Translations under genes and position numbers: made by a program
The notes under the pieces: model-generated
What the model was told of the DNA's origin: nothing
The model's input: the letters and a program-made list of their open reading frames with translations, nothing else
Databases searched by the model: none
Part shown: positions 18,301 to 29,900 of the stretch, piece after piece
How the letters are laid out: the number at the start of each line of letters is the position of its first letter
Position numbering within the stretch: position 1 is the stretch's first letter
IMG/VR virus record: IMGVR_UViG_3300025450_000015
Coordinates: 62,001-126,000 of that record
DNA length: 64,000 bases
Direction: 5' to 3' (one strand)
Origin: a virus

Positions 18301-21300
18301 TACTATGACAGTATATGCAGGAGATTGTTTAAAAGACATGTTCCGTTGCCGCAATGGTACTAGCGTTCGTAATATGACATTGTCAGGTCTACAAGGAACA
18401 TTGTTGGCACCAGATGCAAATAATATTCAGCATCCAAGTGGTGGTGCTTATACAGCATTAGATCCAGGACAAGGTCCTAACGATTCGACAGCTTGGATTA
18501 TTCGTCGTAGTCCATTTATGGAAAATATTACAACATTTGGTAACGGATGTACAGGTAATAAAATCGATGGAACTTTGCATAACGGCGGTTACAAATCATT
18601 TACAAGTAACGACTTTACACAAGTTATTCAAGATGGCGTAGGCATTTGGTGTACAGGCCCCGGAGCATTGACCGAGTGTATTAGTGTGTTCTGTTATTTT
18701 GGATATACTGGTTATTTTGCTGAAGCAGGCGGTCGTATCCGTGCGGCCAACGGTAATAGTTCATACGGTAACTATGGTGTTATTAGTAGCGGATTTGATA
18801 CCACTGAAGTTCCTATCACCGGCACAGTTTATAATCAATCGAGCCAAGTACAGGCAAGTGTGCAAAGTAGTTTAGGTGCGGCAGCCCAATTGATTAAATT
18901 AAATTATGCAAATGCAGGTAGTGCATATAATACAACATCGACAAATATGTTGTACTATAGTAATAACTATCTTGGACCAAATTGGGTATCTGACGGAAAT
19001 ATTATTTTTGACAAAACTTTTGCCGCTCCGACCGGCAACATTGAAGCATACACAATGATTGGTACTGGTGGTACTGGTACTGGCTACATCTATCAAAATA
19101 TAACATTAAATCCAGCTGGAGCAAGTTATACTAATCTTCCATCTACAACAAATACGGGTACTGGTGGCGGAGCAACATTTAACGTAGTAGTTACTAGCAC
19201 AGGATATACTGTTTCTGTAAACTACGGAGGAACCGGATACGCCGCAGGCAATACACTTACAATTTCAGGTGCATTGTTAGGAGGACTATCTGGTCTTAAT
19301 AATTGTAATATCACAGTTAATACTGTAACAGGTAATGTTATTTCTTCGGTAGTTGCAACTGGAATTGTTCCAACAGGCAGTACACAAAGTTATACTGCTA
19401 GTGTTTATGTATATCAAGGAACTGCAACACAGCTTGATATCCAAGCAATCTATTCTGGATCTAGTACACGTACTAGTGCAATTAATTATAATTTTACTAC
19501 TAACACAATTACTCCAACTAATTCTAACGGTGGATATTTACCAACACAATTTGGTTCACAAGTTACGCTAGTTGCTGGTTGGTATAGAATATGGTTTGCG
19601 TTCAACGACACAGCCGGCCTAAACAACACATTACAACTAAGAATATATCCAAAAGGTATCAATGGCGCTGTAGGACTTTATAATTATTTGTATGGTGCTC
19701 AAGTTGAAATTTCTAAACCTACACTTGCTCCAAGTTTTTATATTGAAAATACTGGTGTAAGCCGATATAGTGCGTATGCTTATTATAATGTAACTGGATC
19801 AGGAACAGGTGCATTATTAATTGGAGATGAACTAAGATCTAATAGTGTATTCCAAACATTAGTTACATCAGGTGGCTCGGGATATTTGACAGCAGGTAAT
19901 AATGCACAAGGCGGAACAAATCAATACATTGTATTGGCTCAGTCTGATGTTAATCAACCAAGTAATTATATCGGTATGCGTGTGTTTATTCAAAGTGGTA
20001 CAGGTGCAGGCCAATACGGATATATGGCTACTTACAATACTACAAGCAAATTGGCATACGTATTAAAAGAATCATTTACTCCGTTACAGATTGCAAGTAG
20101 TAGTGCAGTAACCAGTGCTTTTACTTTATCAGCAAATTCAACAACTAGTTTGTTATATCTAAACATGCCAGTTCAATTTGTTCCAACATACTATACAACT
20201 ACTGTAACATCTACTTCTTTATCACAGACTACAGTAACTCAAGCTATTGGCGGAACAACTAATACACTTACATTAGCAAGTACAAATGGCTTGACTGTTA
20301 ACATGCCTATCATATTTTCAGCAGGATCTGGCGCAATTTTCAGTACCATTACAGCAGGATATCAATATTATGTCTATGCTATTTTAAGTTCTACAACGAT
20401 TCAAATTTCAACACAGGCATTTGGAACTGTTTGGCCGTTGACAAGCGGATCAGGAACTATGGTTATGAGTTTTACTTCGGGTAATAGTTATATCCAAGCC
20501 AGTACTACAAATATGGTTGTTAATTATCCTATAGCGTTTACAGGAACAGCTATCGGTGGACTAAGTATTGCTACTACATACTATATTAATGATATTATTG
20601 ACAGCAATGATTTTACAATTTCTGCGGCAACATTTAATATTACAGTCACAGGTACAGTAAACAATACACTACAATGTGCATCAACAACTGGATTGCAAGT
20701 TTTAAATCCAATTATATTCACTGCGCCTGCTATTGCTGGAAGTGGTATTGCTGATACAACAAAATATTATATTAGTTCTATAGTAGACCAAACAGATTTT
20801 ACTATATCTACATCAATTATAAACCAAACAGTATCTTCGACCAACGGAACAACTAATACTGTTGTGACATCTAGTACATCAGGATTTATAGTAGGACAAC
20901 CTATTATATTCACAGGTACTACATTTGGAAATATTTTAGCAGAAACAGTTTATTATATTTTATCATTGGCAGGCGATGGTATTTCATTTACTATAAGTCA
21001 AACACTTGGAGGCGGTGTATTTGGTGTAACCACCGGAACAGGCAGTATGAGTTTACGTACTTGCCCAACACCTTTAACATTTACAGCCGTTACTGGTAGT
21101 AGCATGGTAGGTGTAACAACTAGCAAGAAATTATCAGTTAATTTGGGAATTGGCTCAATGACTGGTACATTCTCTACTACATTGTTTGGCGGAATTAGTT
21201 CAGGAACAACTTACTATATTGCAAGTATACCAACACCTGGTAATGGCGGGACATTTACAGTCAGTACTGCAATAAACAGTGTCGGTGTAGTAGTTCCAAC

Positions 21301-23890
21301 TACAAAGAGTGGTACTATGAACTTAGCCGCAGTAGGCTGGGATCATGTAACATCTGGTTTTCCAATTGTTCCAAGTCTTGACTCTACATCAGTTTATTTT
21401 ATCGAATCGAGACCTGCATTTAGTAGTCCAGGGTTTACACAAGCAGTTGCAGGTTCAACTATCACATTAGCATCTGGTATATACTGGAATGCAATAGCTT
21501 ATGGAAATAATACGTTTGTAGCAATACCAAGTGCTAACGCTGTTGGAGCAACTTCGACAGACGGTAGCAACTGGTCGAATATGGTACTACCAAGTAGTGC
21601 CAGCTGGTCAAGTATTGCGTTTGGTAACAACTACTTTGTAGCAGTAAATTCTTCAAATGCCAACGTAATTTATTCAAACAATAATGGTTCTGGTTGGAGA
21701 ACCAGCACTATGCCAAGCAATTCTCAGTGGACACAGATTGCATATGGAAACGGAAACTTTGTAGCTATTGGCGCTAGCGGCACCACTAGTGCGTATTCAA
21801 CAAACTTTGGATTAAATTGGACTAACGGCCAGACTATTTCAACAGTAGCCGCAACTGGATTTACTGTTAGTGCAGGTACAGCTACCGTAGCTTTTGCTAC
21901 ACAACCTATTACACCTTTTGCAATTGGTTCAACTATTACACTATCTGGATTTACTCCTACTACAACAAGCGGTACAGTAAATGCTGTTAACACAACATTT
22001 GTAGTAACTGGTTGTACAACTAGCCAAGTACAATTTGCATTAACTGGAACATATAGTTCTGGAATTTTTGGAACTATATCCGGAGGAAATTCTGCTTACG
22101 GATTACCAATCAGCCAAACTTGGAACAGTTTAGCATACGGTAGTAATATTTTTGTTGCAATAGGTCCTGGATCTCTTACAGGCGCAAGAAGTGTTAACGG
22201 CGGCCAAACTTGGATATCAACTACATTGCCAACCGCCAGTGCATGGACTAGTATAGCATTTGGAAACGGCCGTTTCGTAGCAGTTGCCAATGACGGTTCA
22301 CTAGCTATATACAGTTTTGATGGTATAACATGGTATCAGTCTAATCAAACAGTAGTTGCAAGTAGTGTAAAATACGGACAAGGTGTTTTTGTAGCAGTAT
22401 ACAACGGATCCACAACTGCATACACCAGTGAAAATGGTTTAGATTGGACTCCAAGAACTGTCACAAATGATCTGTACACTTCCTTGGCATTTGGTTTTAC
22501 ATCGACCAACGTTGGAGTGTTTACAACATTAAGTCAACAAAGCACAGGTAGTTTAATATCAGCTGGTTGCAGAGCTAAAGGTAGACCAAGTATAAGTTCT
22601 AATACTTTAAATGGTGTAAGCGAATTTGAACCTGGTTCAGGTTATGTCACACAAACTATTTCATCTTTTGCTACTGCCGTAGTAGGAGCAGGCACTGCTG
22701 TATTAACTTTCTCAGCAACACAAACAACAAATCCATTCCCTGCAGGTTCAACTATTGTAGTTACTGGATTTACTCCTACGGCTATTAACGGAACTTATAT
22801 TGTAACTAATTCTTCTACATCATACGTGGCTTATTCGTTGTCAGGATCTTTTAGTTCTAGCATAAACGGATCAGTTTCTTCAAGCGTAACAATTACATTT
22901 ACAGATCCAAACGTAACTAGTTTGGCTACAGTAACTCCTCGTGTAAGTAACGGTACATTAGGAGGTCCAACATTTGTTAATAAGGGGGCTGGATATAGTA
23001 ATACAACAACACAGGTGGCAATTACAGGTAACGGATATGCAGATACATTCCAAACTGGATTAACTATTGTTATTAATAATTTAAGTTTGTTACCAAGTCA
23101 GGGATCAAACATTCAGTTTGCCGGTAATAATTCACAGGCTTATAAGATTACCAGTGCAGTCGCAGTATATGGAACAGTTGCTCCAAATATTCAAGCAAAC
23201 ATTTCAATAAGTCCAGCAATGACATTAGCATTAAGTCCTGTCAACGGAGCTGTAGCGACTATTCGTCAAAAATACAGTCAATGTCGTATTACAAATCACG
23301 ACTTCCTATATATTGGTTCTGGGGATATAGTAAACTCATTATATCCATTAACAAATGACAGTGAATTAATTGTTAACAATCAAACAGTTGAAGTTAATTT
23401 TGGGCGTGTATTCTTTTCATCAACAGATCAGGACGGTAACTTCAAAGTTGGTAACTTGTTTGGTGTTCAACAAGCAACGGGTATCGTTACATTAAGTGCT
23501 AGCCAGTTTGGATTAACAGGATTGAGTACATTGAGCTTGGGTGGTATTAGCGTAGGCGGATCAGCCACTATTGTACAACAGTTTAGCACAGATGGCGCAT
23601 TTACCGCTAATAGCGACAGTATTATCCCAACACAAAGAGCTATTAGAACTTACTTGGCTAGTCGTTTAAGTCAAGGTGGATCAAATACCTATACCGGACA
23701 AATGACAGCCGGTACAGTTGTAGTTGGTGGCGCACAGTATATTCGTTCAAGTATTCCTAACGGACAAGTAGGATCATCCGTTAAAATGTTGAATAAAGTG
23801 TATGTAGATGCCTACGGAGTAGACGGAAATATGATAGCTTTAGACTTCTTTATGAACAATAGTATACATAGAAGCTCAAGTCAGCAATAA
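15353..23890 (+). CDS. Giant adhesin/tail-fibre protein (2845 residues)
   Basis: Domains in order: about six CBM5/12-like units in residues 1-540 (pattern W-x-n-Y-x-x-G-x-V-x-Y-x-G-x-x-Y-x-C, for example SVVGYQGKTYSC); a beta-helix-like region from about 575 (VFYVSALTGIDAPGYG; IVVPANVSIIGDELRG); a conserved block at about 995-1165 (LHNGGYKSFTSNDFT, GGRIRAANGNSSYGNYG); shuffled beta modules; propeller-like repeats at about 2040-2390 (IAYGNGNFVAIG); and a C-terminal block from about 2640 (NHDFLYIGSG, STDQDGNFKVGNLFGVQQAT). The last two blocks are types I recall from cyanophage giant structural proteins. It shares this architecture with the next gene. No signal peptide. Likely receptor-binding or surface-degrading side fibre. 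Confidence 0.85.
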   Translation: MAQEFKIGRLRFIWSGAWTTGTQYAKDSVVGYQGKTYSCVTPNTASSNFYTDLNNGLWSLILDGKQFDGPWQTNTFYSLGNIVIFGGFVYYCTTPHTSTAFKSQQSNWTQYTQYPQWLSTWQPNTVYGVGAVVQYGGIVYSCITGHTSTGALQAVGAVSTGSQVTITFTPQPVVIYAVGTTITLSGFNPTIINGTYTVVSSTQSSVTFASQITINGTIATPGISTGVSQLGLEANQSSWTVLDSNYNYVGAWAANTRYKLNDIVQVGGSLYACTQYNVSGIAFATSTYWIAYIPDQRFISGFNVGVTYQIGDIVTYGGNTYINNTASNNSGSAPSTDTIDWTLLTPNGSSPVDWITGQLYQIGTVVRRHGLVFQAVQDNTSQDPASYSTSGITYNSTGSSGTTVNLSSTSGVQVGMIALGAGLTLGQSVNSIISSPVGVTLNYAPDGTLINGQNINFVGINYLYWKLVIPGGIWYGRWASGASYIVGDQVIWGNTTYQCDQNHTASNANRPDLDSFNTYWKILAVGARKEALTSQGDIETFSNGAYSNIAIGTSGYTLRATNNNPTWSQINVVPNVFYVSALTGIDAPGYGKNWDRPWKTIAYAAATVGAGTQNTNTVALITQNKSWIQAEMVQWAQYQINNNISPYSTAYAFNSTKAARDIGLIIDAIAYDLARGGNSQSVATALAYFAYGLTSTFYNTAVAADMPYYLPMLNYALTLLTDAITQTTPAYNYQVLNSVSPVIYQNTSGSAAEASGASSATTLFNYIYNALATQSTSLLPAQNSGVSCVINVKTGTYLESLPIVVPANVSIIGDELRGVVVLPKTSIQTTCTATTTGTNLITVTSTSGLVDQMPIQFADTTILTTSIYTGFGGITPGQTYYVIGSTITSNQFSVALSPTTQFIATTTASSQVLTDVSNIIGLVVGATITGPGIQTGTTITGITIAPSNSSLNSISISLPTTVTASNVYLTSTGATLSLTSATGTMTVYAGDCLKDMFRCRNGTSVRNMTLSGLQGTLLAPDANNIQHPSGGAYTALDPGQGPNDSTAWIIRRSPFMENITTFGNGCTGNKIDGTLHNGGYKSFTSNDFTQVIQDGVGIWCTGPGALTECISVFCYFGYTGYFAEAGGRIRAANGNSSYGNYGVISSGFDTTEVPITGTVYNQSSQVQASVQSSLGAAAQLIKLNYANAGSAYNTTSTNMLYYSNNYLGPNWVSDGNIIFDKTFAAPTGNIEAYTMIGTGGTGTGYIYQNITLNPAGASYTNLPSTTNTGTGGGATFNVVVTSTGYTVSVNYGGTGYAAGNTLTISGALLGGLSGLNNCNITVNTVTGNVISSVVATGIVPTGSTQSYTASVYVYQGTATQLDIQAIYSGSSTRTSAINYNFTTNTITPTNSNGGYLPTQFGSQVTLVAGWYRIWFAFNDTAGLNNTLQLRIYPKGINGAVGLYNYLYGAQVEISKPTLAPSFYIENTGVSRYSAYAYYNVTGSGTGALLIGDELRSNSVFQTLVTSGGSGYLTAGNNAQGGTNQYIVLAQSDVNQPSNYIGMRVFIQSGTGAGQYGYMATYNTTSKLAYVLKESFTPLQIASSSAVTSAFTLSANSTTSLLYLNMPVQFVPTYYTTTVTSTSLSQTTVTQAIGGTTNTLTLASTNGLTVNMPIIFSAGSGAIFSTITAGYQYYVYAILSSTTIQISTQAFGTVWPLTSGSGTMVMSFTSGNSYIQASTTNMVVNYPIAFTGTAIGGLSIATTYYINDIIDSNDFTISAATFNITVTGTVNNTLQCASTTGLQVLNPIIFTAPAIAGSGIADTTKYYISSIVDQTDFTISTSIINQTVSSTNGTTNTVVTSSTSGFIVGQPIIFTGTTFGNILAETVYYILSLAGDGISFTISQTLGGGVFGVTTGTGSMSLRTCPTPLTFTAVTGSSMVGVTTSKKLSVNLGIGSMTGTFSTTLFGGISSGTTYYIASIPTPGNGGTFTVSTAINSVGVVVPTTKSGTMNLAAVGWDHVTSGFPIVPSLDSTSVYFIESRPAFSSPGFTQAVAGSTITLASGIYWNAIAYGNNTFVAIPSANAVGATSTDGSNWSNMVLPSSASWSSIAFGNNYFVAVNSSNANVIYSNNNGSGWRTSTMPSNSQWTQIAYGNGNFVAIGASGTTSAYSTNFGLNWTNGQTISTVAATGFTVSAGTATVAFATQPITPFAIGSTITLSGFTPTTTSGTVNAVNTTFVVTGCTTSQVQFALTGTYSSGIFGTISGGNSAYGLPISQTWNSLAYGSNIFVAIGPGSLTGARSVNGGQTWISTTLPTASAWTSIAFGNGRFVAVANDGSLAIYSFDGITWYQSNQTVVASSVKYGQGVFVAVYNGSTTAYTSENGLDWTPRTVTNDLYTSLAFGFTSTNVGVFTTLSQQSTGSLISAGCRAKGRPSISSNTLNGVSEFEPGSGYVTQTISSFATAVVGAGTAVLTFSATQTTNPFPAGSTIVVTGFTPTAINGTYIVTNSSTSYVAYSLSGSFSSSINGSVSSSVTITFTDPNVTSLATVTPRVSNGTLGGPTFVNKGAGYSNTTTQVAITGNGYADTFQTGLTIVINNLSLLPSQGSNIQFAGNNSQAYKITSAVAVYGTVAPNIQANISISPAMTLALSPVNGAVATIRQKYSQCRITNHDFLYIGSGDIVNSLYPLTNDSELIVNNQTVEVNFGRVFFSSTDQDGNFKVGNLFGVQQATGIVTLSASQFGLTGLSTLSLGGISVGGSATIVQQFSTDGAFTANSDSIIPTQRAIRTYLASRLSQGGSNTYTGQMTAGTVVVGGAQYIRSSIPNGQVGSSVKMLNKVYVDAYGVDGNMIALDFFMNNSIHRSSSQQ

Positions 23891-23898
23891 GATAAATA
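23891..23898 (+). promoter_or_regulatory. Late promoter box GATAAATA
   Basis: Late-type octamer 2 nt after the stop of the first giant gene. The leader carries an AGAGGA ribosome site before the ATG at 23925. Confidence 0.6.
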
Positions 23899-23924
23899 TT
23901 AATAGACCAGAGGAATGAAATAAG

Positions 23925-26900
23925 ATGGCACAGTTTAAATTAGGTAGAATTAAGTTTGTTTACCAAGGTACATGGACTACAGGAACCGGATATGTTGTAG
24001 ATGACGTCGTTACAGTCGGCGGCAGAACTTATATTTGTACAACAAGTAACACAGCAAGTGCTACTTTTGCAACAGATTTTAGTTCAGGGTACTGGAGTGT
24101 AGTTGCAGACGGAAGTCGATGGACTGGTAACTGGACAAATAATCAATACTATCTTGTAAACGATCAAGTATTATATGGCGGAGTTGTTTATCTATGTACG
24201 ACTGCTCATACTAGTGCTTCTTCTACAGCTACCATAACACCAACAGCCGCAACTGCTAATGGTACTACAGCAACACTTACATTTACAGCATTAAGTTCAA
24301 ATATTCAACCATTTTTAGTTGGTGCAAGTATAACTGTTTCAGGATTTTCAGCACAAACTGGATTTAACGGAACATTTACAGTAACAGCATGTACAGCTAC
24401 TACAGTTAGTTATGCTCTTGCTCAGTCATTGACTGGTACCGTAATGGGTACTGTTAGCGGTACAGGCACCCTAGGACTTGAAGTTAATCAAAGTAACTGG
24501 ACATCATTTGCCAGCAGTTTTAACTGGACAGGTGCATGGACAATTAATACACGTTACAAATATAATGACTTAGTAAGCTACGGTGGTTTAAATTATATTT
24601 GTAATACAGCTCATGTTAGTGCAAATACAACTACACTTGGATTAGAAGCTAATCAAAGTTCATGGACTGTATTCAATACAGGAGTAGCATATCAAGGACT
24701 TTGGAACGGTAACAGTACACATTATCGTATTAATGATATTGTAAAATACGGTGCAAGTCTTTGGATTTGTACAACAGCACACACTAGTTCTGGCACATTT
24801 GCCTCAGCAAACTTTAGTGTTTTTGTTAATGGTTTAGAATATGTGTCAGGCGGAAATAATGCTTGGGTCGGTTCTATCACATTAACTGCGGCTAGTGCAT
24901 CAGGCGGTACTGCAACATTATCTTTTGCTACACAATCTGCTATACCATTTGCAGTTGGTCAAAGTATAACAGTCAGTGGAGTTACACCAAGTTCATTTAA
25001 TGGTACATTTATCGTAACTGGAACTCCAACAACAACTCAAGTATCGTATGCATTGGCTGGATCATTGACAGGATCGGTCTTTGGTACTGTTGCCGCTAAC
25101 TATGTTACAGGCGACATCGTTTCTTACGGCGGAAATTTATATACTGCAATAGCAAGTAACACAGCTACCACACCTAGTACAGGCACAGCCAGCTGGCAAG
25201 TTTTCAGTACAGGTTTTAGTTTCCAAGGTGATTGGTCAGGTCTTACAAGTTATAAAATTGGACAAGTAGTTCGTTTAGGTGGCTATACATATATGGCCAT
25301 GGCAGATAATGCACAGCAAACTATTATTGCTAATCAAACATCTAGCGGTAGTAATTCTGTAAGTGTTTCAGCAACAGGTAGCTTGGTTGCAAACTTGCCA
25401 ATTGTATTTTCTGGTACAAGTTTTGGTAACATTGTATCTGGTACAACATACTATGTCGGTACTATCATTGATAGTACACATATCACATTGCTTACAAGTT
25501 CAGGCGGTTCAACACTTGCAGTAACTAATGCCACAGGATCATTAACTGGTACAACACAAAGTCAACCTCCGTTCAGTACATATTGGACTCGACTAAATGC
25601 AGGTATACGCTGGAACGCTGGAACAACTCAGTCTTATAATGGATTAAGCGGAACAAATATAACAGCCGCAGGTTCAGGCGCACAATTTAACGTAACAACA
25701 AGTGGAACAACATATTCGGTAACTGTTAAATCTGGATCACAAGGTACTGGTTATAGTGCAAGTACAACATTAAAGATTTTAGGAACACAAGTTGGCGGTA
25801 TCAGTCCAGCTAATGATATTACTATTACTATAACAGGTGTAACTGCTGGTGCAATTAACTTATCAAGCGGTATTACATGGACTGGTTATAGTGTTACTTG
25901 GATTACTGCATCAAACTATGTTTTAGGTGATGTAGTTTATTTTGGTGCAAACAGTTATATTTGTGTGTCTGCACATACTTCTGCATCTGGTAATCGTCCA
26001 GATGCAGACACAACTGGCACATACTGGAATTTATTAGCTAGCGGTGCTGAAAGTGCTGTGTTAACAACACAAGGTGATTTAGCCTATTACGGAACAAACG
26101 GTCCTACTCGTTTACCAGTTGGTACCGACGGACAAATTTTACGTGTTGGCGGAACAATTCCATCTTGGGCATATTACGGACAAATTAATAATATTGTTTA
26201 TGTTAGTTCAACTACTGGTGTGGATTCCTTAGGAGCCAGTCAAGGTACAACTATTGATAAACCATGGGCAACTATTAGATATGCGTGTTATCAAATTGAA
26301 AATGGTTATTTAAATACTAATACCACAGGATTATTATCTATTAATAAACAATTCATGTTGAAAGAAATCAACAACTATGTTTATTATTCATACAGTTTTA
26401 ACGTAACAGGTACGTCAGTTCAAACAATTACAGTAGGCGGTACTAGTTCAATAGCACAGACTGTGACCACCAATATGTATTCTGGAATGCCTATTGTGTT
26501 TACACAAACATCAGGTAATATTGTTGCAGGTACAACATATTTTGTTGCTCAAGTGATAAATTCAACTTCATTTAATATTGCAACAACCTATGCTAACGCA
26601 ACTGCGGCAAGTCCTACATTGTTTACAGTAGGCACAGGTTCTGCAAACATCGGTACTTACAGTTACAATCAAGCTAAAACAGAACGCGATACCGGAACAG
26701 TTATTGATGGTTTGTTATTTGATATCGGCCGTGGCGGCAACTACAAAACAACAACTAATGCATTGGCATATTTTGCAAATTCCACAACCTTTGCAACTAA
26801 TGTGAATGCATATGATATTCCTCCATTTGTATCAGCATTGAATTATTTGAATACATTAGCAACAAACTATGTATTAACAAACACATCGGCCGCAGTAAGC

Positions 26901-29900
26901 TATCAAAGTACAGTATGGCCAGGTGTAACTATTACTGGTGCTAGCGGTACTGGCGCAGTTGCAACAATTACATTTGCAACACAACCTTATGTTTATCCTG
27001 TTGGACAATTTATTACAGTTGCAGGGGTCAACCCAAGCGGATATAACGGCACATACATTGTTGTTGCAAGTACATTAACAAGTGTAAGTTATGCAAGCAC
27101 AACAACTACTTCTTATGTAAGTGGCGGTACAGTTAACGTTGCACGAGCAACACAACAAATCAATACAGGATATACAGCAGAACTTACTGGTGTTGCAAGA
27201 GTAGCTAATTTAATTTCAATTATCACTAGCCCACTGACTCTTGGTTATACAACAAACGTACAGCCAGCGGCTACACCAAACACAACTATTTTTGTTAAGA
27301 CAGGAACATATAATGAAGTACTACCAATTGTAGTTCCATCATACACTTCTATTATCGGTGACGAATTACGTGGTACCGTAGTTCAACCAGCAGGTCCAAA
27401 TTTGAATATGATTAATGATAAAACAAGATCAATCAATTCGTTAACACGTATTCAAAGTTTAATTCCAAATTTATTACAAAATACTGCAATTACACCAACA
27501 TCGGGTAATACTCAGTATTTGACTGTAACAGGTGCAAGCGGTACTGGTTCTGTTGCAACATTAACTTTTGCATCACAGACATCTGCACCATTTAACGTAA
27601 ATCAATATATTACTGTAACTAGTGTAAACCCTTCTGGTTATAACGGAAGTTACATTGTAACTGCTGTAACAACTAATAGTGTGAGTTATACTTCCACTAC
27701 TTCTGCATCTTATGTAAGTGGCGGAGTTGTAAGTGGCCAAGCTACTGGATTACCAGCAGGCGATGTAGGAAGCACAACCGTAGTTAATCAAATTAACACA
27801 AGTGTTAGTTTAATTAATGATATGATTTATAACGGTCTTCCAAAGACTCCTGCAATCACTATCCCACAATTAACTGGATACAATACAAGTTATCTAGTAG
27901 GATTTGGATACGGTATAACACAGATTCAAAATAACTATTTGTTTATCAAAGCAGAAATTGCCGCATATCTAAATACATATTATAGTAGCGTGTGGACAAC
28001 ATTTGGCGGTACAAACCAAACAGAAACATTACGTGATATCGGTTTCGTATTAGATGGCCTACAGTACGATATGACTTATGGTTGTAATAATCAAAGTATT
28101 ATTAATGGTAGCTCTTATTACAGTTTACAAATTCCACAAATCTTAGCATCATACAATGCCGCAACTGTTGGAGCACTACAACGTTTACAAGCAATTATCA
28201 GTCAGATAGTTACAGGTACAAGTGTAACAGCAACAAGCGGTAACTCTGTAACGCAGTCAACTGGCGGTTCAGCAGGTTCAGCCGCAGCCGCAAGTTTTGC
28301 CGCAGGCCGCGTTGGTGATGTAATTTACTGGTTACAAAATGCTACAAGTAATGCAACTACATTAACACTAGTCGGTAGTGTGAGTGGTACAACTTTAACT
28401 GTTACTTCAGGAACAGGTAATGGAATTTATATTGGTTCTATGTTAACTGGTACAGGTGTTGTGGCAGGTACATATATTGTTAATCAATTAACAAGTTCTG
28501 CAAGTGCAACAGCGGCTACAACATTAGCCAGCGGAGGATCAGCTGGTACTAATACATTTGTGGTTTCAAGTGCAACAGGTATTGCGGCAGGACAATTAAT
28601 TACAGGTACTAACCTTCCAGCTGGATCTTATGTTAGCTCATCATATATTAGCGGAACAAGTATTACCGTAGTTAATGCGTTTGGTGCTCCACAAAACTTT
28701 ACGTCAACTGGCGGTACAGGTGCATACTTATTCTATCCAGCTAACGGTGCAGGTACTTATACGTTGAGTACTAGTGGCAATACTGGTACAACATTTACAG
28801 CATTGTCAACATTCACACCAGTAACAAGCGGTGCGTATGCCTTAGTAACCAATCAATACTTACAAACAGCATATAATAATTTAATTGCAAGACAAACCGA
28901 AATTGCAAGCGATGCTCAAGTTTGGGTTCAAAAATATTATCAAGCATATCCAATCAGTCAATCATTAACTCAACGCGATGCTGGTTATATTGCATTGGCA
29001 TTAGCTTGGGATGTTTTATTTGGTACTAACTTTAATAGTATTGCATGCGGTCGTGCATTTAATCGTTTAAACGCAAGTGCGTTGGCATTAGTGGCAAATA
29101 CAAACCAAGAATTGAATGCAACAACCGGTGCAATAACATTTATTGGATTTAAAGCAAAACAAATTGCAAGTGCAGGTTCGACAGTTCAAGCACAAACATT
29201 GATTGATGATATCGTAACTAAGATCAATGGACAAGTAGCGTTTAATACTGTTGGTTCAGCAATTCTTGCAGGTACACAGACTATTGCCTATGGTACAGCA
29301 GACGTAATTACTGTAACAACATCGGGCGGTACAGCTACATTCTCAGTATCGTTGACTCCAGCAACTACTGGACAAACTATCACATACATTACTGCTGGTG
29401 GTTTAGCAACATTTAGTAGTGCTCAAACATTAGTTAAAGGTACATCTGTTACTCTTGCGGCAGCCGCAGGCGGTATGTCAGCAGGCACATATTATGTAAC
29501 AACTGGTGTAAACAACAGTTTTACTGTAAGTTTATCTAGCAGTTATGCAAATGCAGTGGCGGGAACACCTGGTTCATTTACAGGTGGTACAGTTACTGGA
29601 GCAGTTGGCGTAGTAACTATTGGTACATACTATAATACTATCGCATCTGTAACAGTAACATCTGGTGGTAACTGGAACAACACAAGTTTATACAGTGCCG
29701 CACAAGCAACAACAACTACAAGTTCAGGACAAGGTTTAACATTGTCATTAGGATTTGTATCAAGTAGTTATTCAACTACAGTAGCTGGTGTACAAACATC
29801 TAGCAATATTGTAACACTTGGAAGTACAGCAGGTATGCCAACTAACATGCCAATTACATTCTCAGGTTTACCAGCTTTAGGTTCTGTAACAGCAACAGCT

